Origin: Synechococcus sp. CC9605
Lineage (GTDB): Bacteria > Cyanobacteriota > Cyanobacteriia > PCC-6307 > Cyanobiaceae
Length of the DNA: 64,000 nt
Assembly (NCBI RefSeq): GCF_000012625.1
Contig: NC_007516.1
Span: forward strand, 2,294,001-2,358,000
Direction of reading: 5' to 3'
Part shown: positions 44,801 through 52,513 of the stretch, piece after piece
How positions within the stretch are numbered: the stretch's first letter is position 1
Layout: every line of letters begins with the position of its first letter
Position numbers and translations under genes: made by a program
The notes under the pieces: model-generated
What the model was told of the DNA's origin: nothing
The model's database searches: none
The model's input: the letters and a program-made list of their open reading frames with translations, nothing else

Positions 44801-45321
44801 TTCCTTCCATCGATGACGCCACAACTCAACAAGAGACGTCCACCTTTGAATTAATCAATCCCACCAAAGTCCGCGAAAAAGAAATCAACAGCATCATCGT
44901 TGGCACCGAAAAGAAGGAAAAAATTACCGGCACATCTTCCGGGGAAATCATTGCTGGCATGTCTGGCAAAGACGAAATCAAAGGCAGTGGAGGATCAGAC
45001 GGGTTCCTCTTTCAAGATCCCAATAATTTTGGCAAAAAAGAACGAGATACAATTCTCGACTTCACACCCAAAGAAGGCGACTCACTACTAATCGACAAGG
45101 ACGTCTTTGATTTCGGCAACAACCTAAAAGTAAAAGCAATCAAAAACAAGAAAGAAGCAAAAAAGCAAGATGATTCGAAAGCAGACTTTATATACGAAGA
45201 GAAGAAAGGGCTTCTCTGGTACAACGAAAATGGCAAGAAAGACGGCTGGGGCGATGGCGGCCTCTTCGTGAAACTAAAGGGCGCACCTGAACTCAGCGAA
45301 TCAGATTTCACGATTGTCTGA
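41890..45321 (+). CDS. large DUF4347/cadherin-like RTX-type surface protein
   Basis: 1143 residues. DUF4347 at ~1-150 (TLHWVSHGRPGVLQV, NLALWSCRYGA); a beta-propeller-like part at ~170-425 (GLAFSQDGNLYVTQEF, MDIAFDIEGNLFAVDGDGAL); two nearly identical 124-residue-period units (430-546 and 554-670); VCBS/cadherin-like repeats to ~910 (TFTEGDG, AVNDAPVLTTPTAGS); a Pro/Thr/Ser linker (923-967); and an RTX-like C-terminus (GTEKKEKITGTSSGEIIAGM, GKDEIKGSGGSDGFLF). No N-terminal signal peptide. The C-terminal end fits type I secretion, and a second T1SS set lies downstream. Probably a surface or adhesion protein. Confidence 0.85.
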   Translation: MNQGLMSNLLVADGECPKIRELLAEALVPVLWLKAGQHPLETVTAALEMRRQQGQPVETLHWVSHGRPGVLQVAAHEITRQTLFLHRADLETWGIKNLALWSCRYGAEPEAVSLLEGFTGASVFASTNVLGRTSEAITQWKLGDTLITIPVDSAHLSRWAHQLGEKMYTTHENGTKLGYVEKSDNSFTDLGNFNDGTDNLTRVWGLAFSQDGNLYVTQEFASFFHDPTGTGTKIYRVDLTSSTDPATTVLTQAGIEVTTDSSVAGDPGGPIQFHAVDVDSDGLMYALDLRGYIYSIDITTGAATYVAETSKSDNSKITSAMDIAFDIEGNLFAVDGDGALYQISLDGTTTAGATQLGSTSTSMLMGLLVTSDNTLYGTNLSSGKLFSINKSTGTLTEETSTSFATYPHGGDAYIAYTGWPSSPGAPVISSASYDASTGALTVTGIDLPAYSGATNDIDISKLTLTGEGGATYTLTSDDVELTSSTEFSITLNAADQLQLAGLLNKNGTSSGGGTTYNIAAAEDWTPGADASTDIADLTGNAITVSNVAAPTLTSASYDASTGALTVTGIDLPAYSGATNDIDISKLTLTGEGGATYTLTSDDVELTSSTEFSITLNAADQLQLAGLLNKNGTSSGGGTTYNIAAAEDWTPGADASTDIADLTGNAITVSNFNNAPVTGSASGTLAFTEGDGATVIDPSLTITDDDDTNIESATITISSGYQSAEDVLAFSDTSAITGSWNTSTGVLTLTGSDTLANYETALESVTYNNTSDNPNTENRSISWVVNDGTDSSSAVTSRVTITAVNDAPVLTTPTAGSIAETAGSSDNTTSGLTGTLSASDADGDTLTYAINGGSTTDGVSTLAGSYGSLSLNTSTGAYAYTPDSSAVKALDDGDSAADSFTLTASDSTDTTSATYTVNLTGADEPTPSPTPTPSPTPTPSPSPDPSTSPTPSPSPDPSTSPTPSSKSSNVKLPSIDDATTQQETSTFELINPTKVREKEINSIIVGTEKKEKITGTSSGEIIAGMSGKDEIKGSGGSDGFLFQDPNNFGKKERDTILDFTPKEGDSLLIDKDVFDFGNNLKVKAIKNKKEAKKQDDSKADFIYEEKKGLLWYNENGKKDGWGDGGLFVKLKGAPELSESDFTIV
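43181..43899 (+). repeat. near-perfect 372-bp direct repeat inside the large surface gene
   Basis: Bases 43181-43527 recur at 43553-43899 (offset 372 bp = 124 codons) with apparently one silent change (GGC/GGT). DNA-level identity shows recent duplication or recombination; repeat number may vary between strains. Confidence 0.92.
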
Positions 45322-45525
45322 CCATCCCAAAGAAGCCTTTTTTAGCCGTTGGCCATGAACCCTGTTCGGTTTCAACACCATCCCTGTGGTGTCAGCCGAA
45401 ACTGGTGGTAGAGACCGAATCAAAACGGACGGTTCTCATCCTTCTGGTTCTCATCCAACCGGCGCAGATTGTGATGGCGGGCGATCAACCCAGTCCGCAG
45501 ATGTTCATACTTCGGAGCCATCATC

Positions 45526-45918
45526 ATGCTGACCCTTCGCCAATCCCCCTTCGATCTGTTCGAGCGACTCGAGCAGCAACTGGCCACCGCTGAGCGCGTT
45601 CCCAACGCCGAAATCCGCGAAACCGAAACCGGCTACACCGTGCGACTGGAACTGCCCGGGGTGGACCGCGACTCAATCGACGTCAAGGCCACCGATCGCA
45701 ACCTGGTGATCAGCGCCGAACGCACAGCAACAGGCAGCGATGACAGCAACGCATTGCTGCTGAGCGAATTCCGCAGCGGCGCCTGGAGCCGCAGCTTCCG
45801 TTTCCCCCACAGCCTCGATCGCGACCAGCTCAAGGCTAGCTATCGGGACGGCATTCTTGAAATCAACGCCGGCAAAGCTGTGGAGCACACCAGTGTTTCC
45901 GTGAAAATCGACGGCTGA
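45526..45918 (+). CDS. Hsp20 small heat-shock protein
   Basis: 130 residues. The alpha-crystallin domain occupies ~30-125: GYTVRLELPGVDRDSIDVKA, RSFRFPHSLDRDQLKASYRD, GILEINAGKA. It holds unfolding proteins in a refoldable state. The C-terminus is short and lacks a clear I-x-I motif. A hairpin (ACACCA / TGGTGT, 45375-45392) lies upstream and a strong terminator follows, so it is transcribed alone. Confidence 0.93.
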   Translation: MLTLRQSPFDLFERLEQQLATAERVPNAEIRETETGYTVRLELPGVDRDSIDVKATDRNLVISAERTATGSDDSNALLLSEFRSGAWSRSFRFPHSLDRDQLKASYRDGILEINAGKAVEHTSVSVKIDG

Positions 45919-45973
45919 TCAGCCTTCAGTTGAACAAGCCCAACACAACAAGAAGAGAAAAACGGAAGCCTAA

Positions 45974-45997
45974 CCCCTGCCCATGGCAGGGGTTTTT
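45974..45997 (+). terminator. rho-independent terminator after hsp20
   Basis: 8-bp GC-rich stem CCCCTGCC / GGCAGGGG, 3-nt loop, then T5. Confidence 0.92.
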
Positions 45998-46074
45998 ACT
46001 TGAACCAATCAGCCAATGTTCGTACTTATGTCATCAGGCGAAAAATGACAAGTTTGGAGCGTGGCTTGACCGAC

Positions 46075-47328
46075 TTAGAGATGCTGCAGCGATTCCGCTT
46101 TGTCCTGAAATTCTCCTAGCAAAAGCTGCAGATAGGACACCTTGCGCAGCTTGATATTCGCTGTCAGGCTCATGCCCACCTGCAGGGGTAGAGACGATCC
46201 GGTCTTGAGCTTGAGCTGTTGATCATCCAGCTGAATCGTGACAGGGAAACTGAGTTCTTGACGCTGCTCCTGAGGATCAGGCTCCAGTGCATCGGAGCCA
46301 ATGCGGATCACTTTGCCCTTGAGAACTCCGAAATCACTGGCGGGGAAGGAGTCGATGCTGATGTCTGCGGACATGCAGGCATCACGATCGTCAGGGCAAC
46401 CCTGCGGCACCTGGACGAAACCGATCTTGTTGCTCGGCACCTCCACCTTCGCTTCGAGCGAACCCATCGGCACCACCTTCATCACCGTCTGGGTGGATTG
46501 GGCCGTAAAGCCACGTGAGGTGGGCTTGAGATCAAAGACCACACCATCAACAGGCGACCTCAGCTGCTGGTAACGCAGGGTGACCCTGCTCTCCACCAAG
46601 CGCCCATTGAGATCGGCAAGCTCCGACTTCAACTGGGCCGTCTGTTGGTCGAGCAGAGCAATCTGACGCAGCCGTTCTGCCTTGCTCTGCAACAGTTTGC
46701 CGCGGGTTTCAGCAACGATATTTTGCTGTTGGAGGTACTGCACCTCCGAAAAAGCGCCAGCGGCATTCAACTGTTCGTAGCGCTCAAGAATTTCAGCCTG
46801 AAGCGCGAGATTGTTCTCCAGCATCACCACTTCTTCCTGATTCATCTGCATGGTGTTGCGTTTTTCCTCCTCCTTCAGCGTCAATTGCTCTTGCTTGAGC
46901 TTGATCGTCTTCTCCAGGCTGTTGCGCTGTTCCTCGCTGGCTTCGGTGTCCAGCTTCATCAGCACCTGGCCAGCCTCCACCCGATCACCTTCCTGCACAA
47001 GGATCTGATCGGCCACACCACCCACAGGCATCTGGATGTCCTGAACGGAACCAATTGGTTCCAACTGTCCAGGGGCAACAACAATTTCTTCGGTGCGTGC
47101 AAGGGCCAGCCAGGCCACCCCGAACACAGTGCTCCCGATCAGGGCCCAGGTGACGGTGCGCATCCAGAAACGACCCTGCTGGAGGATCGACTCGTCGTAG
47201 GTCGTGAGATCAGTTGCGTCTTGCGGAGCCCCAGGATCGAAGCGGCGCAGGAGGTCACGTGATGTGGTGACAAGGTTGCTGGAGCCCTGCTTAACGAGGG
47301 CCGTCACCTTTTGAGGATTCAACTTCAT
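46075..47328 (-). CDS. type I secretion membrane-fusion protein, HlyD family
   Basis: 417 residues. TM helix ~57-77 (FWMRTVTWALIGSTVFGVAW), lipoyl halves GQLEPIGSVQDIQMPVGGVA and RSPVDGVVFDLKPTSRGF, long coiled coil ~130-240 (EKTIKLKQEQLTLKEEEKRN). It connects the ABC exporter to an outer-membrane channel. The start overlaps the exporter stop (TGATG). Its Cys-containing loop (GCPDDRDACM) is unusual. Likely exports the 1143-aa surface protein or similar large substrates. Confidence 0.92.
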   Translation of the reverse strand: MKLNPQKVTALVKQGSSNLVTTSRDLLRRFDPGAPQDATDLTTYDESILQQGRFWMRTVTWALIGSTVFGVAWLALARTEEIVVAPGQLEPIGSVQDIQMPVGGVADQILVQEGDRVEAGQVLMKLDTEASEEQRNSLEKTIKLKQEQLTLKEEEKRNTMQMNQEEVVMLENNLALQAEILERYEQLNAAGAFSEVQYLQQQNIVAETRGKLLQSKAERLRQIALLDQQTAQLKSELADLNGRLVESRVTLRYQQLRSPVDGVVFDLKPTSRGFTAQSTQTVMKVVPMGSLEAKVEVPSNKIGFVQVPQGCPDDRDACMSADISIDSFPASDFGVLKGKVIRIGSDALEPDPQEQRQELSFPVTIQLDDQQLKLKTGSSLPLQVGMSLTANIKLRKVSYLQLLLGEFQDKAESLQHL

Positions 47329-50258
47329 CAGGAACTCTCTTGCTGGCGGTAAAGGGCGTAGTAGCGACCGCGCTGGCTGATTAAGTCGTCGTGGGTGCCG
47401 ATCTCAACAACAGCTCCCTGGTGAAGCATCACGATCATGTCGGCCTGGCGAATAGTCGAAAGACGATGGGTGATGAAAAAGACGGTGCGGTCGTTGAGGC
47501 TGCTGAGAAGGTTGTCGAAAACCTTCCGTTCGGTCTCGTAGTCGAGGGCGCTTGTGGCCTCGTCCATCACCAGTAGCTTCGGGTTGCTGAGCAAGGTGCG
47601 GGCGATCGCAACCCGCTGCCGCTGGCCCCCACTGAGTGCTGCACCCCGTTCACCCACAGGGGTGCTGTAGCCACTGGGCAGATCCATGATGAAGTCGTGG
47701 GCATTGGCGAGACGTGCGGCCCGCACTATCTCCTCACTGGAGGCTTCCGGGTTGGTGAGCGCAATGTTGTCGCTCACACTTCCGCTGAACAACAGAGGGT
47801 CCTGGGGGACGATGCCGATCTGACGACGCAGGGAATACAGCTCGACCTTTCCAATGTCGTAGTCGTCAATCAAGATCCGGCCTTCCTCTGGCGCATAAAG
47901 CCGAGGCAGCAGTTTCATCAACGTGCTCTTGCCACTGCCGCTCTGGCCGACAATGCCCACAAAGGTGCCAGCAGGGATCTCAAGATTCACCTCCTTGAGC
48001 ACCTGGGGCTGCCCGGGACGAAATCGGAACGAGAGCTTTTCAAACCGCACATCTCCGTGGAGCGGCGGCAGCATCACCTTCGATTTATCAACTTCATCGG
48101 ATTCCTCCGGAGTATCAATCACATCCGCCAGCCGCTCAAAGCTGACGCGCAGTTCCTGGATGTTCTGCCAGATCGTGGACAGACGGAGCAAGGGCTGGGT
48201 GACGTACCCAGAGATGATCCGGAATGCGATCAGCTGGCCAAGGGTTAGATCGCCATTCAGCACCATGGAGGCACCGATCCAGAGCACCATCAGCTGAGAA
48301 ATCTTCTGCAGCACCTGGCTGGTCTGATTCAGGGCTGTGCCGGTGATCGTTTTCTCGAAGGTGCGAGCGATGTACTGCGAATAAAACCCCTGCCAGCGCC
48401 AGCGGCTGACCATCTCCACGTTCTGGGCCTTCACCGTCTGAATGCCGGTGAGCACCTCCACCAGATGGCTCTGGGTCTTGGCGTTTTCTTCTGCGGCAGC
48501 ACGAAACTGACGGCGGAAGAGGGGGGCCCCCAGCATGGTCAAACCTATCTGGATCGGCAGAACCGAAAGGGCGATCAAGGTGAGAAGCCAGCTGTAGATC
48601 AGCATCACCGCGATGTAGATCACGGAAAAGGCGGCATCGAGGATGGTGGTGAGGGCCTGACCGGTGAGGAAGTTGCGGATCTTCTCCAGTTCGGCCACCC
48701 GTGTCCCGAGTTCACCCACAGGGCGACGGTCGAAATAGCCCAGGGGCAGACGCAACAGGTGATCGATCACCTCAGCCCCGAGGCGCTGATCGATCCGGTT
48801 GGTGGTTTCAGCAAACAGAAAGGTCTTGAGGCTGCCGAGCACCCCTTCCAAGATCGTGACGACCACAAGGGCAATGCCCAGCACCTGCAAGGTGTCGAGG
48901 CTGCGCTGGCTGATCACCTTGTCAATGATCACCTGGATCAACAACGGGTTGGCCAGTGTGAACAGCTGGACCACAAAACTGGCGGCCAACACCTGAATCA
49001 GCACGACGCGGTAGCGCTTCAGGGCGGGCCAGAACCAACCGGGGCCAAATGTCTGGTCGGGGCTGCTGTTGGATCGTTCCATCAACAGCAGTTCGATCCC
49101 CTCAGGGAACTGCTCGGCCAGATCATCCGGCGCCAAGGTCACAATGCCCTGGTTGGGCGAGGCCAGCTTGAGCCCCCGCTCATTGCTGGCAATCGCCAGC
49201 GCGAATCCCCCATGCCAGGGCAGCATTGACGGCACCTGCAGCCGGGTGCCGGCACGAGCCGGCACCCGTGACGCCATCACATGCAGTCCAAGGCTTGCCG
49301 CCAGCTGACCACAGAGCTGGAGATTGGGGGCAAGACCGCGGCGGAGGTTGTCCTGCAGGACTTTCTCGATCGCATCACGGCGGAACGGCAGCTTCATCAG
49401 CTGCGCCAGCATCTGGAAACAGGCCAGGGTTTCCTGAAGCGAACCATCGGCCCGAATCAAACGCAGGCTATCGACAACATTGCGCTCAGGACTGAAGCTG
49501 CTGACGGGGGGCAGCACCTCTGCGTCCTGGATGGACGAAGCTGAGACGCGTGAGCCAGAGCTGTCGTCCATCGTTTCTTGGGCTTTATCGGAAACCCCAG
49601 AGGCCGGCAGAGCCACCAACCGCAGCGAAAACGGCTCACAAACCGGCAGATCCACGGATGAACGGATGGGCTGACCGAACGTCAGCTCACCCCAGGCACT
49701 TGTGACGAAGAGGAGCTTCCCAGCCGCCAGAGCCGCATCCACCGCCGCGGGGTCAGGAGAACAACGCTCTGCGGTTTGCAAAGCATCCTCGAGCTTTTCG
49801 AGGGCAGAACTCTCGACTTCCGGGGTGTTCTGCTCCAGAGCTTCCAGCAGCTTGAGCAGCTCCTGGGGCCAGAGTTGTTGATCACACCAGTGACGGAATG
49901 AGGCTTCCGTGGCGTAGAGCTCACGCCACAGCTCATCAGAGATGCCGCAGGCAATCACTTCCTCAGCGGCAATCACGTTCTCGCAGGGGGAACATGCGAG
50001 AAGGCTGGCCGCTCCGATCACACTGCCCGGGCCGAACTTGCCCACCGTGGTGAGTCGGCCGTTGTGACGTCCGACCAGCCTGGCCTGGCCTTGGAGGATG
50101 ACCAGGATCCGAGCAGGGATCTCATTGGGATCAGACAACTGACCCCCGAGATCAAAACGCAACACGTTGCATTCACGCTCCAACCTGGAGACCGAGGCGT
50201 CGGAGACGCCACAGAACGCCGGATGCTCCAACAAAGGAAAAGACGGTGTCTGGGTCAT
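47328..50258 (-). CDS. type I secretion ABC exporter with cNMP-like and degenerate C39-like N-terminal domains
   Basis: 976 residues. Residues ~10-125 are a cNMP-binding-like beta-roll (RILVILQGQARLVGRHNGRL, GKFGPGSVIGAASLLA). Residues ~265-400 resemble a C39 fold but lack the catalytic set: no Cys in the usual CG motif, WHGGFALAI at the His strand, and Asn in ASPNQG where the Asp is expected. TM helices follow (~415-690), then the ATPase: Walker A GQSGSGKSTLMKLL, signature LSGGQRQRVAIARTL, LLVMDEATSALD. A C39-like (CLD) domain without peptidase activity is typical of HlyB-type exporters of RTX proteins. Coupled to the foldase gene by a 4-nt overlap. Confidence 0.92.
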   Translation of the reverse strand: MTQTPSFPLLEHPAFCGVSDASVSRLERECNVLRFDLGGQLSDPNEIPARILVILQGQARLVGRHNGRLTTVGKFGPGSVIGAASLLACSPCENVIAAEEVIACGISDELWRELYATEASFRHWCDQQLWPQELLKLLEALEQNTPEVESSALEKLEDALQTAERCSPDPAAVDAALAAGKLLFVTSAWGELTFGQPIRSSVDLPVCEPFSLRLVALPASGVSDKAQETMDDSSGSRVSASSIQDAEVLPPVSSFSPERNVVDSLRLIRADGSLQETLACFQMLAQLMKLPFRRDAIEKVLQDNLRRGLAPNLQLCGQLAASLGLHVMASRVPARAGTRLQVPSMLPWHGGFALAIASNERGLKLASPNQGIVTLAPDDLAEQFPEGIELLLMERSNSSPDQTFGPGWFWPALKRYRVVLIQVLAASFVVQLFTLANPLLIQVIIDKVISQRSLDTLQVLGIALVVVTILEGVLGSLKTFLFAETTNRIDQRLGAEVIDHLLRLPLGYFDRRPVGELGTRVAELEKIRNFLTGQALTTILDAAFSVIYIAVMLIYSWLLTLIALSVLPIQIGLTMLGAPLFRRQFRAAAEENAKTQSHLVEVLTGIQTVKAQNVEMVSRWRWQGFYSQYIARTFEKTITGTALNQTSQVLQKISQLMVLWIGASMVLNGDLTLGQLIAFRIISGYVTQPLLRLSTIWQNIQELRVSFERLADVIDTPEESDEVDKSKVMLPPLHGDVRFEKLSFRFRPGQPQVLKEVNLEIPAGTFVGIVGQSGSGKSTLMKLLPRLYAPEEGRILIDDYDIGKVELYSLRRQIGIVPQDPLLFSGSVSDNIALTNPEASSEEIVRAARLANAHDFIMDLPSGYSTPVGERGAALSGGQRQRVAIARTLLSNPKLLVMDEATSALDYETERKVFDNLLSSLNDRTVFFITHRLSTIRQADMIVMLHQGAVVEIGTHDDLISQRGRYYALYRQQESS

Positions 50259-51040
50259 CGCGAGACGCTGAAGTCAGTGAAGGCGCTGGTGGCTTCCGGC
50301 GCCGACGTTTCGGGAGCCAGCTGGTTCAAACTGGCGGCAGTTTCCTCATCAACCCAGAGGTCGAACATCTCTTGGCACATCTGGTCGGAGACCTCATCGG
50401 TGAACGTGGCAGGCGAATAACGCTCCAATCGCACAACCAGCCACCAATCCGAAATCCGAAAGGGTTCCAGCAGAACCCCGGGTTGAGCCACCCGAAGCTT
50501 CTCCACCAAAACCGGATGCGCCTGGGTCAGAGACACGGGACCCACGATGCCGTTGGTGTTGCGCTCCGGCCCCTCGGCGTAGCGCTTGGCCAGGTCAGCG
50601 AAGTTGGATTCACCGGATTCGATCTGCAAATAGAGCTCTCGCGCCAGAAAGCTGTTCTTGAGGCGAAGCAGGCTGTAAACGACCTGATCCAGTTCGTTCT
50701 TGCGTTCAAGAAAACGGGCCTCCGCCTTGGCCGCGAAACGTTTCCTCATCAAGCTGCGACGGCGGATGCTGTGGCGAAGGCGCTCTAGAACCTCCTCCTC
50801 GCTGCGTCCCAGGGTCTCCAGCAGCTCAGACCACTGGGCCATGCCATCAAACCCACGCTGATGGAGCAAGCCGTGCCGAGCCTGCTCCAACTGCTCTTGA
50901 GAGACCTCGACCTGGGCGATCGCCTCACTGATCACCATCTGCTCGACCAAGGGCTTGAGCAGACTGAAGCGAGCGAGCAGGGCCTGACCCTGAACGCCGA
51001 TCATTCGCTGCAGCTCAGGAACAACTGCTCCCCTGTTCAC
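50255..51040 (-). CDS. parvulin/SurA-type peptidylprolyl isomerase or foldase
   Basis: 261 residues from GTG 51040 (first ATG is 51004). Helical N-terminal part (~10-130: LLARFSLLKPLVEQMVISEA) and a rotamase-like domain (~130-230: ELYLQIESGESNFADLAKRY, PVSLTQAHPVLVEKLRVAQP, PFRISDWWLVVRLERY). It is translationally coupled to the ABC exporter, a common cyanobacterial arrangement in which the isomerase keeps the substrate competent for export. No signal peptide is evident. Confidence 0.85.
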   Translation of the reverse strand: MNRGAVVPELQRMIGVQGQALLARFSLLKPLVEQMVISEAIAQVEVSQEQLEQARHGLLHQRGFDGMAQWSELLETLGRSEEEVLERLRHSIRRRSLMRKRFAAKAEARFLERKNELDQVVYSLLRLKNSFLARELYLQIESGESNFADLAKRYAEGPERNTNGIVGPVSLTQAHPVLVEKLRVAQPGVLLEPFRISDWWLVVRLERYSPATFTDEVSDQMCQEMFDLWVDEETAASLNQLAPETSAPEATSAFTDFSVSR

Positions 51041-51135
51041 AAGTCACGTGCAATGGGCAGAAACTAGGTTGAATTTCTAGGAAGACCAACCCCTTCCGAT
51101 GGCAGGTGTTTTTTGTTGAAGCCGAGGGCTGGGAG

Positions 51136-52431
51136 TCAGCCACCAAGGCCCAGAAAGAAGCGACCGATGAACAGCAGGCTGAAACCACTGAGAAACACCA
51201 GGCCGAACCAGCAGAAGGCATGGGTGAGCCGCCCGTAACGATGCTCCACCGGGACCAAGGAGCTGTTGATCGTGTCCATCGCCATCCAGGCGAACAAAGG
51301 AGCGGTGAGAAAGCTGCCGGTCATCTCCCCAAAGACGAAATCCTTCACACCGATCCCGCCGCTCTTGGCCACCACCAGCGCCAGCACAGCAGCCAGGAAA
51401 TGCACGATCACCCAGATGTCGAAGCGACGCTGCATCGGCCCCGGAGCCGAATCACCCGTGTCATGACGGCGCATCAAGCCCTGGATCGCCGCAATGCTGC
51501 GGGGGTAGGCATCCAGGCAGGTGAGGGTGGTGCTGAACATCGCGGAGAAAGCCGCCGGGATGATCACCCAGGCCGCCCAACCGCCCATGGCGGCGGTGTA
51601 GAGCTTGATCAGCTTCTGGGCGAAGGACACGCCACTGCCGGCCAGCATTCCGTCACCACTGCCGTACATCGTGAAAGCACCCAGGATCACGAAAAACATC
51701 GCGGTCACAACAGTGACGCCGTAGCCGAGGTTGAAATCAAACTCGGCTTCCTTCGGCGATGCGGTGTGCTCGGTGTCGCGCGCACGGGAGAACATCCACA
51801 ACGAGGGCCACACGCACATCTCCACCGGTCCGGGCATCCAGCCCATCAGAGGAATCAGGAAGGCCAGGTTGGCCAAGTTCCAGGGGCTGGGATCGGTGCT
51901 GATCCAGGTCGCCGCCACATCCCCGACAGGGCCTCGGATCAGCAGCGATGCGGCCGCGATCCCCGTGAGCAGGGTGAGCAGCACCACCAACAGCTTGGAG
52001 AGACGGTCGAGCGCCCGGTAGTGCCCCAGCAACAGCACCAGGCCACTCACCACCAGCACGGCGATGGACAGTCCGTAGGGGTCCAGTCCCGCCAGCAAGG
52101 GAACGTTGGTGAGCAGCAGTCCCGCCACAAAACTCACCGCCGAGATGGTGAAGGTGCCCGTCACCAGGCTCACCACCAGATACAGCGGCAGGTAGAGGGG
52201 ATTGCGTTTCTGGAAACCCTCCAGCAGCGACAGTCCGGTGGCTGCTGTGAAGCGGGTGCCCACGCGCAGGAACGGGTACTTGATCAGGTTGGTGAGCAGG
52301 ATCAGACCCACCAGTGCAAAGCCGAATCGAGCTCCAGCCGTAGTGGACGACATCAAGTGGGATCCACCGATGCAGGCACCGGCCAAGAGGATCCCTGGTC
52401 CAATGCTGCGTCGCAGCGTCGATGACGCCAT
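51136..52431 (-). CDS. Nramp-related divalent-metal transporter family protein
   Basis: 431 residues from ATG 52431 (MASSTLRRSIGPGILLAGAC) with about 11 TM helices. The fold is LeuT/Nramp, but the canonical metal motif DPGN of TM1 is replaced by GACIGGSHL and the MPH of TM6 by MPGPVEM. Nramp relatives with such changes move other cations (such as Mg) or ions and are not classical Mn/Fe importers. The substrate is therefore uncertain. An upstream extension to 52647 overlaps the divergent flv3 start and is not favoured. Confidence 0.82.
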   Translation of the reverse strand: MASSTLRRSIGPGILLAGACIGGSHLMSSTTAGARFGFALVGLILLTNLIKYPFLRVGTRFTAATGLSLLEGFQKRNPLYLPLYLVVSLVTGTFTISAVSFVAGLLLTNVPLLAGLDPYGLSIAVLVVSGLVLLLGHYRALDRLSKLLVVLLTLLTGIAAASLLIRGPVGDVAATWISTDPSPWNLANLAFLIPLMGWMPGPVEMCVWPSLWMFSRARDTEHTASPKEAEFDFNLGYGVTVVTAMFFVILGAFTMYGSGDGMLAGSGVSFAQKLIKLYTAAMGGWAAWVIIPAAFSAMFSTTLTCLDAYPRSIAAIQGLMRRHDTGDSAPGPMQRRFDIWVIVHFLAAVLALVVAKSGGIGVKDFVFGEMTGSFLTAPLFAWMAMDTINSSLVPVEHRYGRLTHAFCWFGLVFLSGFSLLFIGRFFLGLGG

Positions 52432-52513
52432 CACAAGGTTGCAGTTGATACCAGTCTCCGCCGCCTCGGCCCGCGGAATCTCCGTAGAGTCAACTTCCGT
52501 CACGGTCGGTTTC

